Of a DNA stretch of 64,000 nucleotides, positions 33,588 through 42,895 are shown one piece after another. The stretch lies in the NCBI RefSeq assembly GCF_001187845.1, contig NZ_CP012160.1, positions 1,240,001 through 1,304,000 on the forward strand. Reading direction: 5' to 3'. Every line of letters begins with the position of its first letter. The first letter of the stretch is position 1. Under the pieces are notes generated by a model, which was given only the letters and a program-made list of their open reading frames with translations, ran no database searches and was not told the DNA's origin. This stretch comes from Octadecabacter temperatus (GTDB taxonomy: Bacteria > Pseudomonadota > Alphaproteobacteria > Rhodobacterales > Rhodobacteraceae). A program made the position numbers and the translations under genes.

Positions 33588-33917
33588 ATGGCAGAAAATG
33601 TAACACCACGCATTCGCGTTCCACGCGAAGCATCCGCTGGCGAGACGATCACAATCAAAACGTTGATCTCTCACCCAATGGAATCCGGTCAGCGTAAAGA
33701 CGGGGACGGCAATGTCATCCCGCGCTCGATCATCAATCGGTTTACGTGTGACTTCAACGGTCAGAACGTCATCGACGTGACGATGGAACCTGCGATTTCC
33801 ACAAACCCGTTCCTTGAATTCCAAGCGATCGTCCCAGAGAGCGGCGCGTTTGAATTCACATGGTACGACGATGACGGTGACATCTACACCGACACAAAAG
33901 AAATCGCCGTTAGCTAA
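33588..33917 (+). CDS. soxZ: thiosulfate oxidation carrier complex protein SoxZ
   Basis: 109-residue immunoglobulin-like protein without a signal peptide, as usual for SoxZ, which is exported with SoxY by the Tat system. Conserved stretches visible are IRVPREASAGETITIKTLIS, HPMESGQRKD, INRFTCDFNG and FEFTWYDDDG. It scaffolds the SoxY arm. GGGAG lies 8 bases before the ATG. Confidence 0.95.
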   Translation: MAENVTPRIRVPREASAGETITIKTLISHPMESGQRKDGDGNVIPRSIINRFTCDFNGQNVIDVTMEPAISTNPFLEFQAIVPESGAFEFTWYDDDGDIYTDTKEIAVS

Positions 33918-33941
33918 TCACTGACCCGGGGAGGGGCCAAG

Positions 33942-34793
33942 ATGAAAAGAACACTTACTTCAATAAGTGCCGCATGCCTCGCAATGGCCGTTCCGTTTGG
34001 GCAGGCTTTTGCGGATGAGGATGCAGACCTTGTCGTAAACGGCGAGCTTGAGATCGCGGTACGTGCACCTGCACCTGCGCATGTCGAGAACCTTGACGAG
34101 ATCACATCTGGTTGGGTCTATCGTTCAACTGAAACGCAAGCGTTTCAATTGGATGACTTCGAAAACCCAGGCATGATCTTTGTGGATTCAGGAATTGAAT
34201 CTTGGAACACTGTTGAAGGTGAAGCTGGCGAGTCTTGTGCAAGTTGTCACGATGCTCCGGAAGAAATGGCTGGCGTGAGCGCGACTTACCCAAAGTGGAA
34301 CGATGGCGCGGAAGAAGTGCGCACATTGACCATGCAGATCAACGCCTGCCGCACTGAGCAGATGGGCGCTGAAGAATGGGCCTATGACAAAGCGGACCTG
34401 TTGAACATGACAGCGCTTCTGGCCTCCGTATCTCGTGGAATGCCTGTAAACGTAGCGATTGATGGTCCAGCACAAGCAGCATGGGAGCAGGGGCGTGACT
34501 TGTACTACACACGCACGGGTTTGCTTGAACTGTCCTGCGCGAATTGCCACGAAGACAACTACGGCAACAACATCCGCGCGGATCACCTGAGCCAAGGCCA
34601 GATCAACGGCTTCCCAACGTATCGTCTTAAAAACGCGCGTCTAAACGGTGTGCACTCGCGCTTCCGTGGTTGTGTCCGTGACACACGCGCTGAAACTTAT
34701 GCGGTTGGTAGCCCTGAGTTCGTCGCGCTTGAGCTTTATGTTGCTTCACGCGGCAATGGGTTGGGCGTCGAAGGTCCATCCGTCCGAAACTAA
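33942..34793 (+). CDS. soxA: diheme cytochrome SoxA (L-cysteine S-thiosulfotransferase subunit)
   Basis: 283-residue exported cytochrome with a signal peptide ending near AFADED and two heme motifs, ESCASCHDA and LSCANCHED. The catalytic cysteine that ligates heme as cysteine persulfide is in RFRGCVRDTRAETY. With SoxX it joins thiosulfate to SoxY. A ribosome-binding site GGGGAGGGG precedes the start. A rho-independent-type hairpin lies immediately after the gene, before soxB. Confidence 0.95.
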   Translation: MKRTLTSISAACLAMAVPFGQAFADEDADLVVNGELEIAVRAPAPAHVENLDEITSGWVYRSTETQAFQLDDFENPGMIFVDSGIESWNTVEGEAGESCASCHDAPEEMAGVSATYPKWNDGAEEVRTLTMQINACRTEQMGAEEWAYDKADLLNMTALLASVSRGMPVNVAIDGPAQAAWEQGRDLYYTRTGLLELSCANCHEDNYGNNIRADHLSQGQINGFPTYRLKNARLNGVHSRFRGCVRDTRAETYAVGSPEFVALELYVASRGNGLGVEGPSVRN

Positions 34794-34802
34794 ACCTCCC
34801 GA

Positions 34803-34838
34803 AAAGGCCGCGGCGTGAAAGCGTACGCGGCCTTTCTT
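34803..34838 (+). terminator. hairpin terminator between soxA and soxB
   Basis: AAAGGCCGCG and CGCGGCCTTT form a perfect 10-bp stem around a 13-base loop and run into a T-rich stretch (TTTCTTTC). It lies inside the sox operon and probably lowers, rather than ends, transcription of soxBCDEF. Confidence 0.8.
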
Positions 34839-34895
34839 TCACTTTATACATTCACCTTTCGGAATATGATTTCGACTTAGGAAGCAGGACACAGC

Positions 34896-36599
34896 ATGAT
34901 TTCTCGCCGTGATTTTCTACAGGCCAGCATGGCCGCCAGCGCGCTCGTAGGCGCATCCGGCTTCGGCAATTGGGGCAAACTGGCCGCACAGCAGACGTTG
35001 TCGCAAAACGACCTTCTGGATTTTGAAACTTACGGCAATGTCTCCCTGATCCACGTTACGGACATTCATGCGCAGCTAAAGCCGATCTATTTTCGTGAGC
35101 CTGAAGTGAACCTTGGTGTGGGATCAAACAGGGGCGCTGTGCCGCATATTACGGGCGCAGATTTTCGTAAGGCTTACGGTATTGATGATGGAAGTTCGTC
35201 CCATTACGCGCTGACATATAACGATTTTTCCGCTTTGGCCCAAGGCTACGGCAAGATGGGTGGCATGGATCGTGTGTCCACCGTTGTAAATTCAATCCGC
35301 GCTGCACGTCCTGATGCATTGCTGCTGGATGGCGGCGATACATGGCACGGGTCTTACACCTGCTATCACACCGAAGGCCAAGACGTGGTCAACGTGATGA
35401 ACATGCTGAAACCAGACGCGATGACATTCCATTGGGAATTTACGCTGGGCTCTGGCCGTGTGCGTGACATCGTTAATGACCTGCCGTTCGCGGCCCTTGG
35501 ACAGAACATCTTTGATAGCGAATGGGATGAACCATCCGAGGATTTCGCGCCGTATAAGTTCTTTGAACGTGGCGGCGTTAAGATCGCCGTCATCGGGCAG
35601 GCGTTCCCATACATGCCGATCGCCAACCCGGGTTGGATGTTCCCAGAGTATTCCTTTGGTATTCGCGATCAGCGGATGCAAGAAATGGTCAACGAAGTGC
35701 GCGCAGCAGGGGCCGAACTGGTCGTCTGCCTCAGCCACAACGGGTTTGACGTCGACAAAGCAATGGCAGGCCGCGTTACAGGGATTAACGTGATCCTTGC
35801 GGGTCACACCCATGATGCATTGCCTGAGCCTGTTTTGGTCGGTGACACCATCATCATCGCGTCTGGTTCTAACGGCAAATTCGTCAGCCGCGTTGATCTG
35901 GATGTGCGTGATGGCAAAATGATGGGCTTCCGCCACAAGCTGATCCCGATCTTCTCGGACGTGATCGAGCCGGACGCAGAAGTTACTGCCGTGATCGACG
36001 AGCAACGTGCACCGTTTGAGGCTGAGCTGTCCGAAGTACTGGGCAGAACGGCTGAGGACACGACGCTTTATCGTCGTGGGAACTTTAACGGATCATGGGA
36101 CGACCTGATCTGTGATGCGCTGATCGAAGAGCGTGAAGCCGACATCGCCATGTCACCAGGTGTGCGTTGGGGGCCGTCGATATTGCCGGGCCAAGACATC
36201 ACACGGGAAGACCTTTGGAATGTTACGTCTATGACGTACCCGAACGCTTACCGTACTGAAATGACAGGTGAATTCATTCACACCATCATGGAAGACGTAG
36301 CGGATAACCTGTTCAATGAGGACCCATATTACCAGCAAGGCGGCGACATGGTCCGTGTTGGTGGCATGGGCTACCGCATCGACATCAACAAGCCCATCGG
36401 CGAGCGCGTCAGCAACCTGACGCTGCTCAAAACCGGCGAAGCAATTGATCCGTCTAAGACCTACATGGTCGCGGGTTGGGCGTCGGTGAATGAGGGCACA
36501 GAAGGCCCGCCAATTTGGGACGTGGTCGAAAACTACATCAAACGCGAGGGCACCGTCAGCGTGGCACCAAACACCAGTGTCGACGTTGTTGGCGCATAA
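34896..36599 (+). CDS. soxB: thiosulfohydrolase SoxB
   Basis: 567-residue di-manganese hydrolase that releases sulfate from the SoxY-bound intermediate in the periplasm. The Tat signal is MISRRDFLQASMAASALVGA. The metallophosphatase-like metal sites are visible as HVTDIHAQLKP, LLDGGDTWHGS, CLSHNGFDVDK and ILAGHTHDALPE. The motif usually read as GHWEFTYG is here FHWEFTLGS. Length matches the family. It follows the soxA-soxB terminator by 57 bases. Confidence 0.95.
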   Translation: MISRRDFLQASMAASALVGASGFGNWGKLAAQQTLSQNDLLDFETYGNVSLIHVTDIHAQLKPIYFREPEVNLGVGSNRGAVPHITGADFRKAYGIDDGSSSHYALTYNDFSALAQGYGKMGGMDRVSTVVNSIRAARPDALLLDGGDTWHGSYTCYHTEGQDVVNVMNMLKPDAMTFHWEFTLGSGRVRDIVNDLPFAALGQNIFDSEWDEPSEDFAPYKFFERGGVKIAVIGQAFPYMPIANPGWMFPEYSFGIRDQRMQEMVNEVRAAGAELVVCLSHNGFDVDKAMAGRVTGINVILAGHTHDALPEPVLVGDTIIIASGSNGKFVSRVDLDVRDGKMMGFRHKLIPIFSDVIEPDAEVTAVIDEQRAPFEAELSEVLGRTAEDTTLYRRGNFNGSWDDLICDALIEEREADIAMSPGVRWGPSILPGQDITREDLWNVTSMTYPNAYRTEMTGEFIHTIMEDVADNLFNEDPYYQQGGDMVRVGGMGYRIDINKPIGERVSNLTLLKTGEAIDPSKTYMVAGWASVNEGTEGPPIWDVVENYIKREGTVSVAPNTSVDVVGA

Positions 36600-36614
36600 G
36601 GGAGAGCAATAAAA

Positions 36615-37889
36615 ATGGATGAGTTTGCAAAAACATCCCGTCGCGCGTTTTTGCGCGGCAGCGCAGCAGTCGCTGCGGGAACTGTCGCAGGGCATGCGGC
36701 CGCACAAGGCGCGCCTGATCCGGCGATCACAGAACTTCAGGACTGGGCGTCCTATCTCGGCGTCGGCGTCGATGAAACGCCATATGGCTTGCCGATCAAA
36801 TTCGAAACAGACGTCGTGCGCCGCAGTGTTCCGTGGCTGACCGCATCTCCGATTTCGTCGATCAACTTTACACCGATCCACGCCCTTGAAGGTACGATCA
36901 CACCACAAGGCTGCGCGTTTGAACGTCACCATTCCGGCGCGATTGAATTGAGCAAGGACGATTACCGCTTGATGATCAACGGTTTGGTCGACCGCCCGTT
37001 GGTGTTTACCTATGCCGATCTTGAGCGACTTCCACGTGAGAACCACGTGTACTTCTGCGAATGTGCGGCGAACACAGGCATGGAATGGGCGGGTGCGCAG
37101 CTAAACGGCGCGCAGTTCACCCACGGTATGATCCACAACATGGAATACACCGGTGTTCCATTGCGCACGTTGCTGGCGGAAGCGGGCCTCGATGCGGCAG
37201 GCGATTTTGCGGACAAGTGGGTTTATGTGGAAGGCGCTGATGCGTCGTCTAACGGCCGCTCAATTCCGATGGAAAAAGCTTTGGATGACGTGCTCGTTGC
37301 GTTCAAAGCAAACGGCGAAGCTTTGCGGATGGAGCACGGTTACCCAGTGCGCCTTGTCGTACCGGGTTGGGAAGGCAATATGTGGATCAAATGGATCCGC
37401 CGTATTGAAGTCACTGACGCAGCCGTCGAAAGCCGCGAAGAAACGTCAAAATACACCGATCTTCACGAGGACGGCGTGGCCCGCAAATGGACGTGGGTGA
37501 TGGATGCCAAATCGATCATCACATCGCCGAGCCCGCAAATGCCAATCACGCACGGCACAGGCCCACTTGTTGTTTCGGGCCTCGCTTGGTCTGGCCACGG
37601 CAAGATCACACGGGTTGATGTGTCGATTGACGGCGGCATCACATGGGAAACCGCGCGTTTGGGCAAGCAGGGCGATACCAAAGCACTGACCCGTTTCTAC
37701 TACGACATGGACTGGGACGGCCGCGAGATGCTGATGCAGGCCCGCGCGATGGATGACACCGGCTACGTCCAACCCACAAAAGACCAACTCCGCGAGATGC
37801 GCGGCGAGAATTCGGTCTACCACAACAACTGCATCCAGACATGGTTTGTGAATGAAGAAGGGGTCGCCGAGAATGTCGAAGTCTCTTAA
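36615..37889 (+). CDS. soxC: sulfane dehydrogenase molybdenum subunit SoxC
   Basis: 424-residue molybdopterin enzyme of the sulfite oxidase family, exported by Tat (TSRRAFLRGSAAVAAGTVAG). The Mo-ligand cysteine is in YFCECAANTGMEW, followed by the typical QLNGAQFTHGMIHNMEYTGV. The dimerisation domain follows (LVVSGLAWSGHGKITRVDVS). SoxCD oxidises the sulfane sulfur bound to SoxY, so no sulfur globules need accumulate. Its end overlaps soxD by 17 bases. Confidence 0.95.
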   Translation: MDEFAKTSRRAFLRGSAAVAAGTVAGHAAAQGAPDPAITELQDWASYLGVGVDETPYGLPIKFETDVVRRSVPWLTASPISSINFTPIHALEGTITPQGCAFERHHSGAIELSKDDYRLMINGLVDRPLVFTYADLERLPRENHVYFCECAANTGMEWAGAQLNGAQFTHGMIHNMEYTGVPLRTLLAEAGLDAAGDFADKWVYVEGADASSNGRSIPMEKALDDVLVAFKANGEALRMEHGYPVRLVVPGWEGNMWIKWIRRIEVTDAAVESREETSKYTDLHEDGVARKWTWVMDAKSIITSPSPQMPITHGTGPLVVSGLAWSGHGKITRVDVSIDGGITWETARLGKQGDTKALTRFYYDMDWDGREMLMQARAMDDTGYVQPTKDQLREMRGENSVYHNNCIQTWFVNEEGVAENVEVS

Positions 37890-39117
37890 TCTATTTCTCC
37901 CCGCAATTGGCGGTACGGCCCTCATGTTGGGGGGCGCTTACGGCTTCACCTCGCGTGACTATGCGGAACAAAAGATCGAAAGCCTTGAAATTCAGGTTGA
38001 GCAGTCGACTGCAAGCGCCGCGGACGCGGTTGCAAATGCGCGCGCTGCTGAAGCTGAGATCGAAGTTTTGGCAGCAGAACGCGATGAACTTCAGGTCATT
38101 GCGGCAGCTGGTGGCGGATTAACACAACCTGCACCAGTCGCCGAGGCTGTCTATGGGCTTGGCCGCGAAGCATTACCTGAAGAAATCGCCGCATGGGACG
38201 TCGACATTCTTCCAGACGGTCGTGGTTTGCCTGTGGGCAGTGGTGATGTTTGGACCGGCGAAGAAATCTTCGTTGAGCAATGCGCCGCCTGTCATGGTGA
38301 CTTCGCAGAAGGTTCGGGAAATTGGCCGGTTTTGGCTGGCGGATTTGGCACACTTTCAGATGAAGACCCTGTGAAGACAATCGGGTCTTACTGGCCGTAC
38401 CTGTCCACGTCTTGGGACTACATCAACCGCTCCATGCCATTTGGCAACGCGGGTACGCTTAGCGCGGATGATACTTATGCAATCGTTGCTTACATTTTGT
38501 ATTCCAACGACCTGATTGATGACGACTTCGTCCTGAGCAACGAGACCTTCATGGATGTTGAACTGCCCAACGCGGGCGGGTTCGTTCTCGATGATCGTGC
38601 TGACACTGAATACACCGTTTGGCGCGCAGAACCGTGCATGACGGGTTGTAAAGAAGGCGTTGAGATCACGATGCATGCATCTGTTGTCGACGTTACACCA
38701 GAGACTGAAGAAGAAGCCGCGGCAGAGGAAGCCGCTGTTGTGACCGAACCTGCGGTTGAAGGCGCTGCAGTGGAAACTGAGGCCGCTGTTGATCCAGCAT
38801 TGATCGAAGCCGGTCAAAGCGCGTTCCGCCAGTGTTCGGCGTGTCATGAAGTCGGTGAAAACGCGTCAAACCGGACTGGCCCTGAATTGAACGGTCTGCT
38901 TGGACGCTCAATCGGCAGCATTGATGGCTTTCGCTACTCCAGCGTGATGAGTGACGCAGGCGAAGCAGGTGATACGTGGACTGCAGAAGCGCTCGACGCG
39001 TTCCTGACGGACCCACGCGGCGTTATGTCTGGCACCAAAATGGCCTTCCGCGGTGTTCGTAATCCGGAAGATATTGCGGCGATTATTGCCTACATTCAAA
39101 GCGTTGGCTCTGAATGA
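37873..39117 (+). CDS. soxD: diheme cytochrome subunit of sulfane dehydrogenase, SoxD
   Basis: 414-residue membrane-anchored or exported diheme cytochrome. An N-terminal hydrophobic segment (residues 5-25) is followed by a short coiled coil (KIESLEIQVEQSTASAAD). The first cytochrome domain has VEQCAACHGD. An acidic Ala/Glu linker (about residues 280-310, EEEAAAEEAAVVTEPAVEG) leads to the second domain with RQCSACHEVG. The start at MSKSLNLF has AGGGG about 9 bases upstream; an ATG 21 bases earlier is also in frame. Electron acceptor of SoxC. Confidence 0.93.
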   Translation: MSKSLNLFLPAIGGTALMLGGAYGFTSRDYAEQKIESLEIQVEQSTASAADAVANARAAEAEIEVLAAERDELQVIAAAGGGLTQPAPVAEAVYGLGREALPEEIAAWDVDILPDGRGLPVGSGDVWTGEEIFVEQCAACHGDFAEGSGNWPVLAGGFGTLSDEDPVKTIGSYWPYLSTSWDYINRSMPFGNAGTLSADDTYAIVAYILYSNDLIDDDFVLSNETFMDVELPNAGGFVLDDRADTEYTVWRAEPCMTGCKEGVEITMHASVVDVTPETEEEAAAEEAAVVTEPAVEGAAVETEAAVDPALIEAGQSAFRQCSACHEVGENASNRTGPELNGLLGRSIGSIDGFRYSSVMSDAGEAGDTWTAEALDAFLTDPRGVMSGTKMAFRGVRNPEDIAAIIAYIQSVGSE

Positions 39118-39818
39118 AGGGTGTAGCGCGCTACATATTGGCAGTGTCCACCGTTGCGGTCGCAGCGGTGGCACATGCAGACGTTGGGGGCGATGCGACA
39201 CGCGGAGAAGATCTGTATCGTCAATGCTCAAGCTGCCACCAAATTGGTGCAGGTGCTGTTGATCGGGTCGGTCCGCACCTGAATGGTATTTTCGACCGCG
39301 CGGCGGGGCAGTCCGAAGGGTTCCGTTACTCAAGCGGTATGGAACGTGCAGCGACTGGTGGTTTGGTTTGGACGTATGAATCCCTCGATGCCTACATCGA
39401 GGACCCGCGTTCACTGGTGTCTCAGACGCGAATGTCATTTCGCGGATTTGACGATCAACAAGATCGCGATGACGTTTTAGCCTACTTACGCCTGTTTTCT
39501 GACAACCCGCGCGACATTCCGGAATCCGCCCCGACAGCGGTTGCTGTTGACCATGAGGTTGCGCCCGAAATCCTCGCGATTGTCGGGGATCCTGCCTACG
39601 GAGAATACCTGTCTGGCGAATGCACAGCGTGTCACCAAATCAGTGGTGCGGCCAGCGGCATTCCCAGCATCACCCATTGGCCAAGCGAAGATTTCGTGAT
39701 CGCCATGCATGCCTACAAGGATGGAGTTCGCCTTCATCCCGTCATGCAAATGATGGCTGGGAGGCTGTCAAACGAAGAGATCGCAGCGCTTGCTGCGTAT
39801 TTCGAAGACATCGAATAA
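39114..39818 (+). CDS. soxE: diheme c-type cytochrome SoxE
   Basis: 234-residue exported cytochrome with a signal peptide (cut near VAHADV) and two heme sites, YRQCSSCHQIG and SGECTACHQIS. The first domain is very similar to the second domain of SoxD (VGPHLNGIFDR; GFRYSSGM; RMSFRGF), which suggests origin by duplication. Its start overlaps the soxD stop by 4 bases. In Paracoccus SoxE and SoxF follow soxD and are not essential for thiosulfate oxidation. It probably passes electrons from SoxF. Confidence 0.9.
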   Translation: MKGVARYILAVSTVAVAAVAHADVGGDATRGEDLYRQCSSCHQIGAGAVDRVGPHLNGIFDRAAGQSEGFRYSSGMERAATGGLVWTYESLDAYIEDPRSLVSQTRMSFRGFDDQQDRDDVLAYLRLFSDNPRDIPESAPTAVAVDHEVAPEILAIVGDPAYGEYLSGECTACHQISGAASGIPSITHWPSEDFVIAMHAYKDGVRLHPVMQMMAGRLSNEEIAALAAYFEDIE

Positions 39819-39848
39819 TCGATGCATCATAAAAGGGAGAAAAGTGAC

Positions 39849-41120
39849 ATGAAACTGAATAGACGCGCCTTTATTGGTACTGCGGCTGCAGCGGCTGGTA
39901 CATTTGCCGCACCGTTGTTGGTTCGTGCGGACGGCCATGCAAAACCACGTGTTGTAATTGTCGGCGGGGGCGCTGGCGGCGCAACTGCTGCACGTTACAT
40001 CGCCAAGGACAGCAATGGTGAAATCGACGTTACGTTGATCGAACCGACGCGCACGTATTACACATGCTTCTTCTCCAACCTCTACTTGGGCGGCTTCCGC
40101 ACAATGGACAGCTTGGGCCATTCTTACGGCACGCTGGCCGCGGAATACGGCATCAACGTTGTGCATGACTGGGCAACGGGTGTTGATCGCGACGCTAAGA
40201 CTGTTGCGACAGCTGGCGGTTATACAATCCCATACGATCGTCTGATCCTGTCACCTGGTATCGACTTTGTTGACGGTGCTGTTGCTGGTTGGGATGTGAC
40301 ATCCCAGAACGCGATGCCGCACGCCTATAAAGCGGGTTCACAGACTGAACTTCTGCGTGCGCAGGTCGAGGCAATGCCGCAGGGTGGTACCTACGCAATG
40401 GTGGCTCCGCCAAACCCATTCCGTTGCCCTCCTGGCCCATACGAGCGTGTGAGCATGGTTGCGCATATGCTGAAAGAAACAAACCCAACGGCCAAGATCT
40501 TAATTGCGGACCCGAAGGAAAAGTTCTCAAAGCAGGGGCTGTTTGAAGCCGGTTGGAACGATCACTACGCGGGCATGATCGAACGCGTTGGTCCTGACTT
40601 TGGTGGCGACAACATCGAAGTTGATCCAAACGCTATGACGCTAAGCATTGATGGTGACGTAACAAACGTTGATGTTTGTAACGTTATTCCTGCAATGAAA
40701 GCGGGCAAGATTGCGGATCTTGCGGGCATCACCGAAGGCAACTGGGCGCCAGTCAACGCGGCTGACCTGTCCTCCAAGATGGATGAAAACATCCACGTCT
40801 TGGGCGATGCTTGTGCGCAGGGCGATATGCCGAAGTCCGGTTTCTCGGCTAACTCTCAGGCCAAGGTTTGTGCCAATGCGGTGCGCGGTGCGTTGACGGG
40901 TTCAACCGTGTTCCCGGCACGTTTCGCAAACACATGCTGGTCACTGATCGATACCAATAATGGTGTTAAAGTCGGTGCTTCGTATGAAGCCACGGATGAG
41001 AAGATCGCCAAGGTTGACGGGTTCATTTCAGAAGTCGGCGAAAGCGCTGAAGTGCGTCAGGCGACATTTGAAGAATCTGTTGGTTGGTATGACGGCATCA
41101 CAGCCGACATGTTTGGCTAA
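39849..41120 (+). CDS. soxF: flavocytochrome c sulfide dehydrogenase flavoprotein homolog SoxF
   Basis: 423-residue exported flavoprotein of the FCSD family with a Tat-like signal (KLNRRAFIGTAAAAAGTFAA). The FAD-binding motif is RVVIVGGGAGGATAARYIAK. Redox and structural cysteines occur in TYYTCFFSNLYLGG and NPFRCPPGPYE, and the C-terminal part has HVLGDACAQGDMPKSGFSAN. It oxidises sulfide with SoxE as probable cytochrome partner and may help keep Sox proteins active. Start chosen at MKLNRR, after AAGGGAG. Confidence 0.93.
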   Translation: MKLNRRAFIGTAAAAAGTFAAPLLVRADGHAKPRVVIVGGGAGGATAARYIAKDSNGEIDVTLIEPTRTYYTCFFSNLYLGGFRTMDSLGHSYGTLAAEYGINVVHDWATGVDRDAKTVATAGGYTIPYDRLILSPGIDFVDGAVAGWDVTSQNAMPHAYKAGSQTELLRAQVEAMPQGGTYAMVAPPNPFRCPPGPYERVSMVAHMLKETNPTAKILIADPKEKFSKQGLFEAGWNDHYAGMIERVGPDFGGDNIEVDPNAMTLSIDGDVTNVDVCNVIPAMKAGKIADLAGITEGNWAPVNAADLSSKMDENIHVLGDACAQGDMPKSGFSANSQAKVCANAVRGALTGSTVFPARFANTCWSLIDTNNGVKVGASYEATDEKIAKVDGFISEVGESAEVRQATFEESVGWYDGITADMFG

Positions 41121-41126
41121 AATACC

Positions 41127-41158
41127 TGCTGGGCCTTGATCTAGATCACGGCCCAGCA
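41127..41158 (+). terminator. 32-base hairpin after soxF enclosing an FNR-like box
   Basis: TGCTGGGCC and GGCCCAGCA form a perfect 9-bp outer stem. The centre is the palindrome TGATCTAGATCA, so nearly the whole element pairs. It lacks a T-run. Inside it TTGATCTAGATCAC (41136-41149) fits the FNR/FnrL consensus at 9 of 10 positions and is centred 60 bases before the DUF302 start. It may be a terminator, an FnrL operator or both. Confidence 0.6.
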
Positions 41159-41202
41159 CCTAATTTCGCGTTATCAAAAAGTGAAATATTGGAGGACTGA
41201 CA

Positions 41203-41634
41203 ATGAAACGGTTTTTACTTTCAGCTTGTTTAAGCGTGATTGGCACGATCGCTGCTTCGCAGGGATCGACGGTCTACACCTTTGACGGTTCATTTGATGA
41301 CGCAACTTTTTCTGTTGAAAGCGCGATTGTTGGCCAAGGTTTGGTCATCGATTACGTCAGCCACACAGGTGAGATGCTGGCGCGAACCGCTGCGGACGTC
41401 GGCAGTGACGTTGAACTGTTTACTGCGGCCGACATCTTCGTGTTTTGTTCCGCCAGTCTGTCACGCGAAGTGATGGAGGCAGACCCGATGAACATCGCAT
41501 ATTGCCCATACGGCGTTTTCGTTGCTGAACGGGACGGCGAAGTGATGATCGGCTATCGCAACTACCCAGAGGGCGAAATGCAGAAGGTCCAAAGCCTTCT
41601 TGACGGTATCGTCCAAGAGGCCCTCGGAGAGTAA
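41203..41634 (+). CDS. DUF302 family exported protein
   Basis: 143-residue protein with signal peptide [20 protein letters not shown] and a DUF302-like fold ([24 protein letters not shown] core; [11 protein letters not shown]). Two mature cysteines (VFCSASLS and AYCPYG) could form a disulfide or bind metal or sulfur. It lies between soxF and hemA; GGAGG lies about 7 bases before the start. DUF302 proteins are frequent companions of sox genes. Function unknown; handling of periplasmic sulfur species is a guess. Confidence 0.75.
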   Translation: MKRFLLSACLSVIGTIAASQGSTVYTFDGSFDDATFSVESAIVGQGLVIDYVSHTGEMLARTAADVGSDVELFTAADIFVFCSASLSREVMEADPMNIAYCPYGVFVAERDGEVMIGYRNYPEGEMQKVQSLLDGIVQEALGE

Positions 41635-41642
41635 CACGCGCT

Positions 41643-42866
41643 ATGAACTACACTGACTTCTTCACTGGCGAACTTGACCGCCTGCGCGACGACGGCAACT
41701 ACCGTGTATTCGCTGACCTCCAACGCAAGCGCGGCTCTTTTCCGCAGGCGTTAAATCGTGACGGCGACCAAAAGCGTGATGTGACGATCTGGTGTTCCAA
41801 CGACTACCTTGGAATGGGCCAGCACGAAAACGTTCTGGGCGCGATGCACGAAGCGATTGATACGGTTGGCGCTGGGGCAGGCGGCACGCGCAATATTTCT
41901 GGCACGACCCACCAACACGTTGTTCTAGAACAGGAACTGGCCGACTTGCATGGCAAAGAAGCCGCGTTGCTGTTCACATCGGGCTATGTGTCCAACTGGG
42001 CCGCACTTGGTACTTTGGCCGCGCGCATTCCCGATTGCTTGGTGCTGTCAGACGCATTGAACCACGCCAGTATGATCGAAGGCATTCGCCATTCGCGTGC
42101 AGAATGTCAGCGGTTCCGCCACAACGATGTTGAACACCTTGAAGAACTCCTGAAGGCGCAACCGCTTGATCGCCCGAAACTGATCGCGTTTGAATCCGTT
42201 TACTCGATGGACGGCGACATCGGCCCGATCGAAGAAATTTGCGATCTGGCGGACAAATACAACGCCATGACTTATCTTGATGAGGTTCACGCCGTTGGGC
42301 TGTACGGCCCACGTGGCGGCGGTATCGCCGAAGAACGCGGCCTTATGGATCGCCTGACGGTAATCGAAGGGACGCTCGGCAAAGCATTCGGCGTCATGGG
42401 CGGTTATATTGCGGCATCCACGGCGCTCTGTGACTTCATCCGGTCCTTCGCGAGCGGGTTCATTTTCACGACTGCGCTTCCACCAGCCGTAGCGGCTGGG
42501 GCGGCGGCGTCTGTGCGTCACCTTAAGGACAGCAGCTTTGAGCGTGCGCAGCATAAGCAGCGTGTCGCACAAGTTCGCGCACGTCTGGATGCGGTTGGAA
42601 TTCCACACACTGACAACGACAGCCACATCATTCCGGTGATGGTTGGTGATCCGGTTAAGTGTAAGTATCTGTCCGATATCTTATTGAAAGATCACGGTAT
42701 TTACATCCAACCGATCAACTACCCAACTGTTCCAAAGGGGACAGAACGTCTGCGTATCACGCCGTCTCCGGTGCATAGCCAAGCGGATATTGATAACCTC
42801 GTTGGCGCTTTGGAACTTCTTTGGTCCCAGTGTGAATTGGCACGCATTCCGATGGCAGCGCAGTGA
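41643..42866 (+). CDS. hemA: 5-aminolevulinate synthase
   Basis: 407-residue PLP enzyme that condenses glycine and succinyl-CoA, the first heme step in Alphaproteobacteria. Visible features are [41 protein letters not shown] (PLP-ring Asp) and the PLP lysine in [15 protein letters not shown]. It follows the DUF302 gene by 8 bases, inside the sox neighbourhood, and an FnrL-like box lies upstream of the pair. It is probably a second isozyme supplying heme for the many c-type cytochromes of the Sox system; whether another copy exists cannot be seen here. Confidence 0.94.
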   Translation: MNYTDFFTGELDRLRDDGNYRVFADLQRKRGSFPQALNRDGDQKRDVTIWCSNDYLGMGQHENVLGAMHEAIDTVGAGAGGTRNISGTTHQHVVLEQELADLHGKEAALLFTSGYVSNWAALGTLAARIPDCLVLSDALNHASMIEGIRHSRAECQRFRHNDVEHLEELLKAQPLDRPKLIAFESVYSMDGDIGPIEEICDLADKYNAMTYLDEVHAVGLYGPRGGGIAEERGLMDRLTVIEGTLGKAFGVMGGYIAASTALCDFIRSFASGFIFTTALPPAVAAGAAASVRHLKDSSFERAQHKQRVAQVRARLDAVGIPHTDNDSHIIPVMVGDPVKCKYLSDILLKDHGIYIQPINYPTVPKGTERLRITPSPVHSQADIDNLVGALELLWSQCELARIPMAAQ

Positions 42867-42895
42867 CGCGACCAGCAATTTAGCAGGTAAGTGGC

